Source: Mariprofundales bacterium (GTDB lineage Bacteria; Pseudomonadota; Zetaproteobacteria; Mariprofundales; S012-25). Taken from it: a DNA stretch of 6,085 nt. Below, piece after piece: positions 5,939 to 6,085 of the stretch. The DNA is taken from the NCBI GenBank assembly GCA_015487905.1, contig WFOX01000222.1, forward strand, positions 1-6,085, given 5' to 3'. Under the pieces are notes generated by a model. The model saw only the letters and a program-made list of their open reading frames with translations. It did no database searches and was not told the origin of the DNA. A program made the position numbers and the translations under genes. Position 1 is the first letter of the stretch, and every line of letters begins with the position of its first letter.

Positions 5939-6085
5939 ATGTCCAAGCAGAAGTTTGAGCGCAAGAAGCCGCATGTGAACATTGGGACGATTGGGCATGT
6001 GGATCATGGGAAGACGACGCTGACGGCGGCGATTACGAAGGTGTTGGCGGATCGTGGTTTAGCGGAGTTTCGTGCGTATGATCAG
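5939..6085 (+). CDS. tuf: Translation elongation factor Tu, N-terminal 49 codons (partial)
   Basis: EF-Tu is the cytoplasmic GTPase that brings aminoacyl-tRNA to the ribosome. Only residues 1-49 of about 395 are inside the window. The sequence begins MSKQKFERKKPHVN and contains the G1 P-loop GHVDHGKT at 19-26, followed by TLTAAITKVLA. It ends in AYDQ, just before the ID of the switch I region, and runs off the right edge without interruption. It sits directly after three tRNA genes and is probably co-transcribed with them; in related bacteria tRNA-Trp, secE and nusG follow. Codon choice is unlike the minus-strand genes: 45 of 49 codons end in G or T (all three Ile are ATT, all three Asp GAT, all three His CAT, and Gly is GGG three times). 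Identity is certain; whether this is one of two tuf copies cannot be told. Confidence 0.97.
   Translation, partial: MSKQKFERKKPHVNIGTIGHVDHGKTTLTAAITKVLADRGLAEFRAYDQ

Overview
This window comes from a high-GC bacterium, most likely a member of the Pseudomonadota. The main evidence is the order tRNA-Tyr(GTA), tRNA-Gly(TCC), tRNA-Thr(GGT), tuf, which matches the tyrU-glyT-thrT-tufB cluster of Gammaproteobacteria and the equivalent cluster in Betaproteobacteria. The RpiA sequence (219 aa, the E. coli length) and the YoaA-type helicase also look beta/gammaproteobacterial. The EF-Tu N-terminus, with its NIGTIGHVDHGKT stretch and AYDQ ending, would fit several groups including Alphaproteobacteria, so the class is left open. 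Most of the content is housekeeping. I saw no mobile element, CRISPR array or defence system.

Layout. Positions 1-5442 are read leftward (minus strand) and 5507-6085 rightward, with a divergent promoter region of about 145 bases between them. Going leftward from that region, the genes are: an OppD/DppD-type peptide ABC ATPase (GTG start at 5442); an OppF/DppF-type ATPase that overlaps it by 4 bases; a YoaA/DinG-type Fe-S helicase whose start lies 22 bases inside the end of the second ATPase; an intrinsic terminator that includes the helicase stop codon; rpiA with a near-perfect Shine-Dalgarno sequence; and, 6 bases further on, a multi-PAS sensor protein that runs off the left edge. Going rightward there is a sigma70-like promoter with a GC-rich discriminator, three tRNA genes with encoded CCA ends, a structured tuf leader, and the first 49 codons of tuf.

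How the genes work together. The two ATPases would form the heterodimeric engine of a peptide importer, but no permease or binding-protein gene is present in the window. The helicase is probably translationally coupled to the transporter genes although its role (DNA repair/replication) is unrelated. RpiA is a pentose-phosphate enzyme. The PAS protein is a signalling sensor whose output domain lies outside the window. The tRNA-tuf unit supplies the translation machinery.

I did not find a clearly new system. The points most worth checking are the nested 40-base inverted repeat between the oppD-like gene and the tRNA promoter, the shift to G/T-ending codons in tuf, the paired four-cysteine motifs in three consecutive proteins, a strongly over-represented GCAAGC/GCTTGC hexamer that mostly reflects Leu-Ala codon context, and the structured tuf leader.
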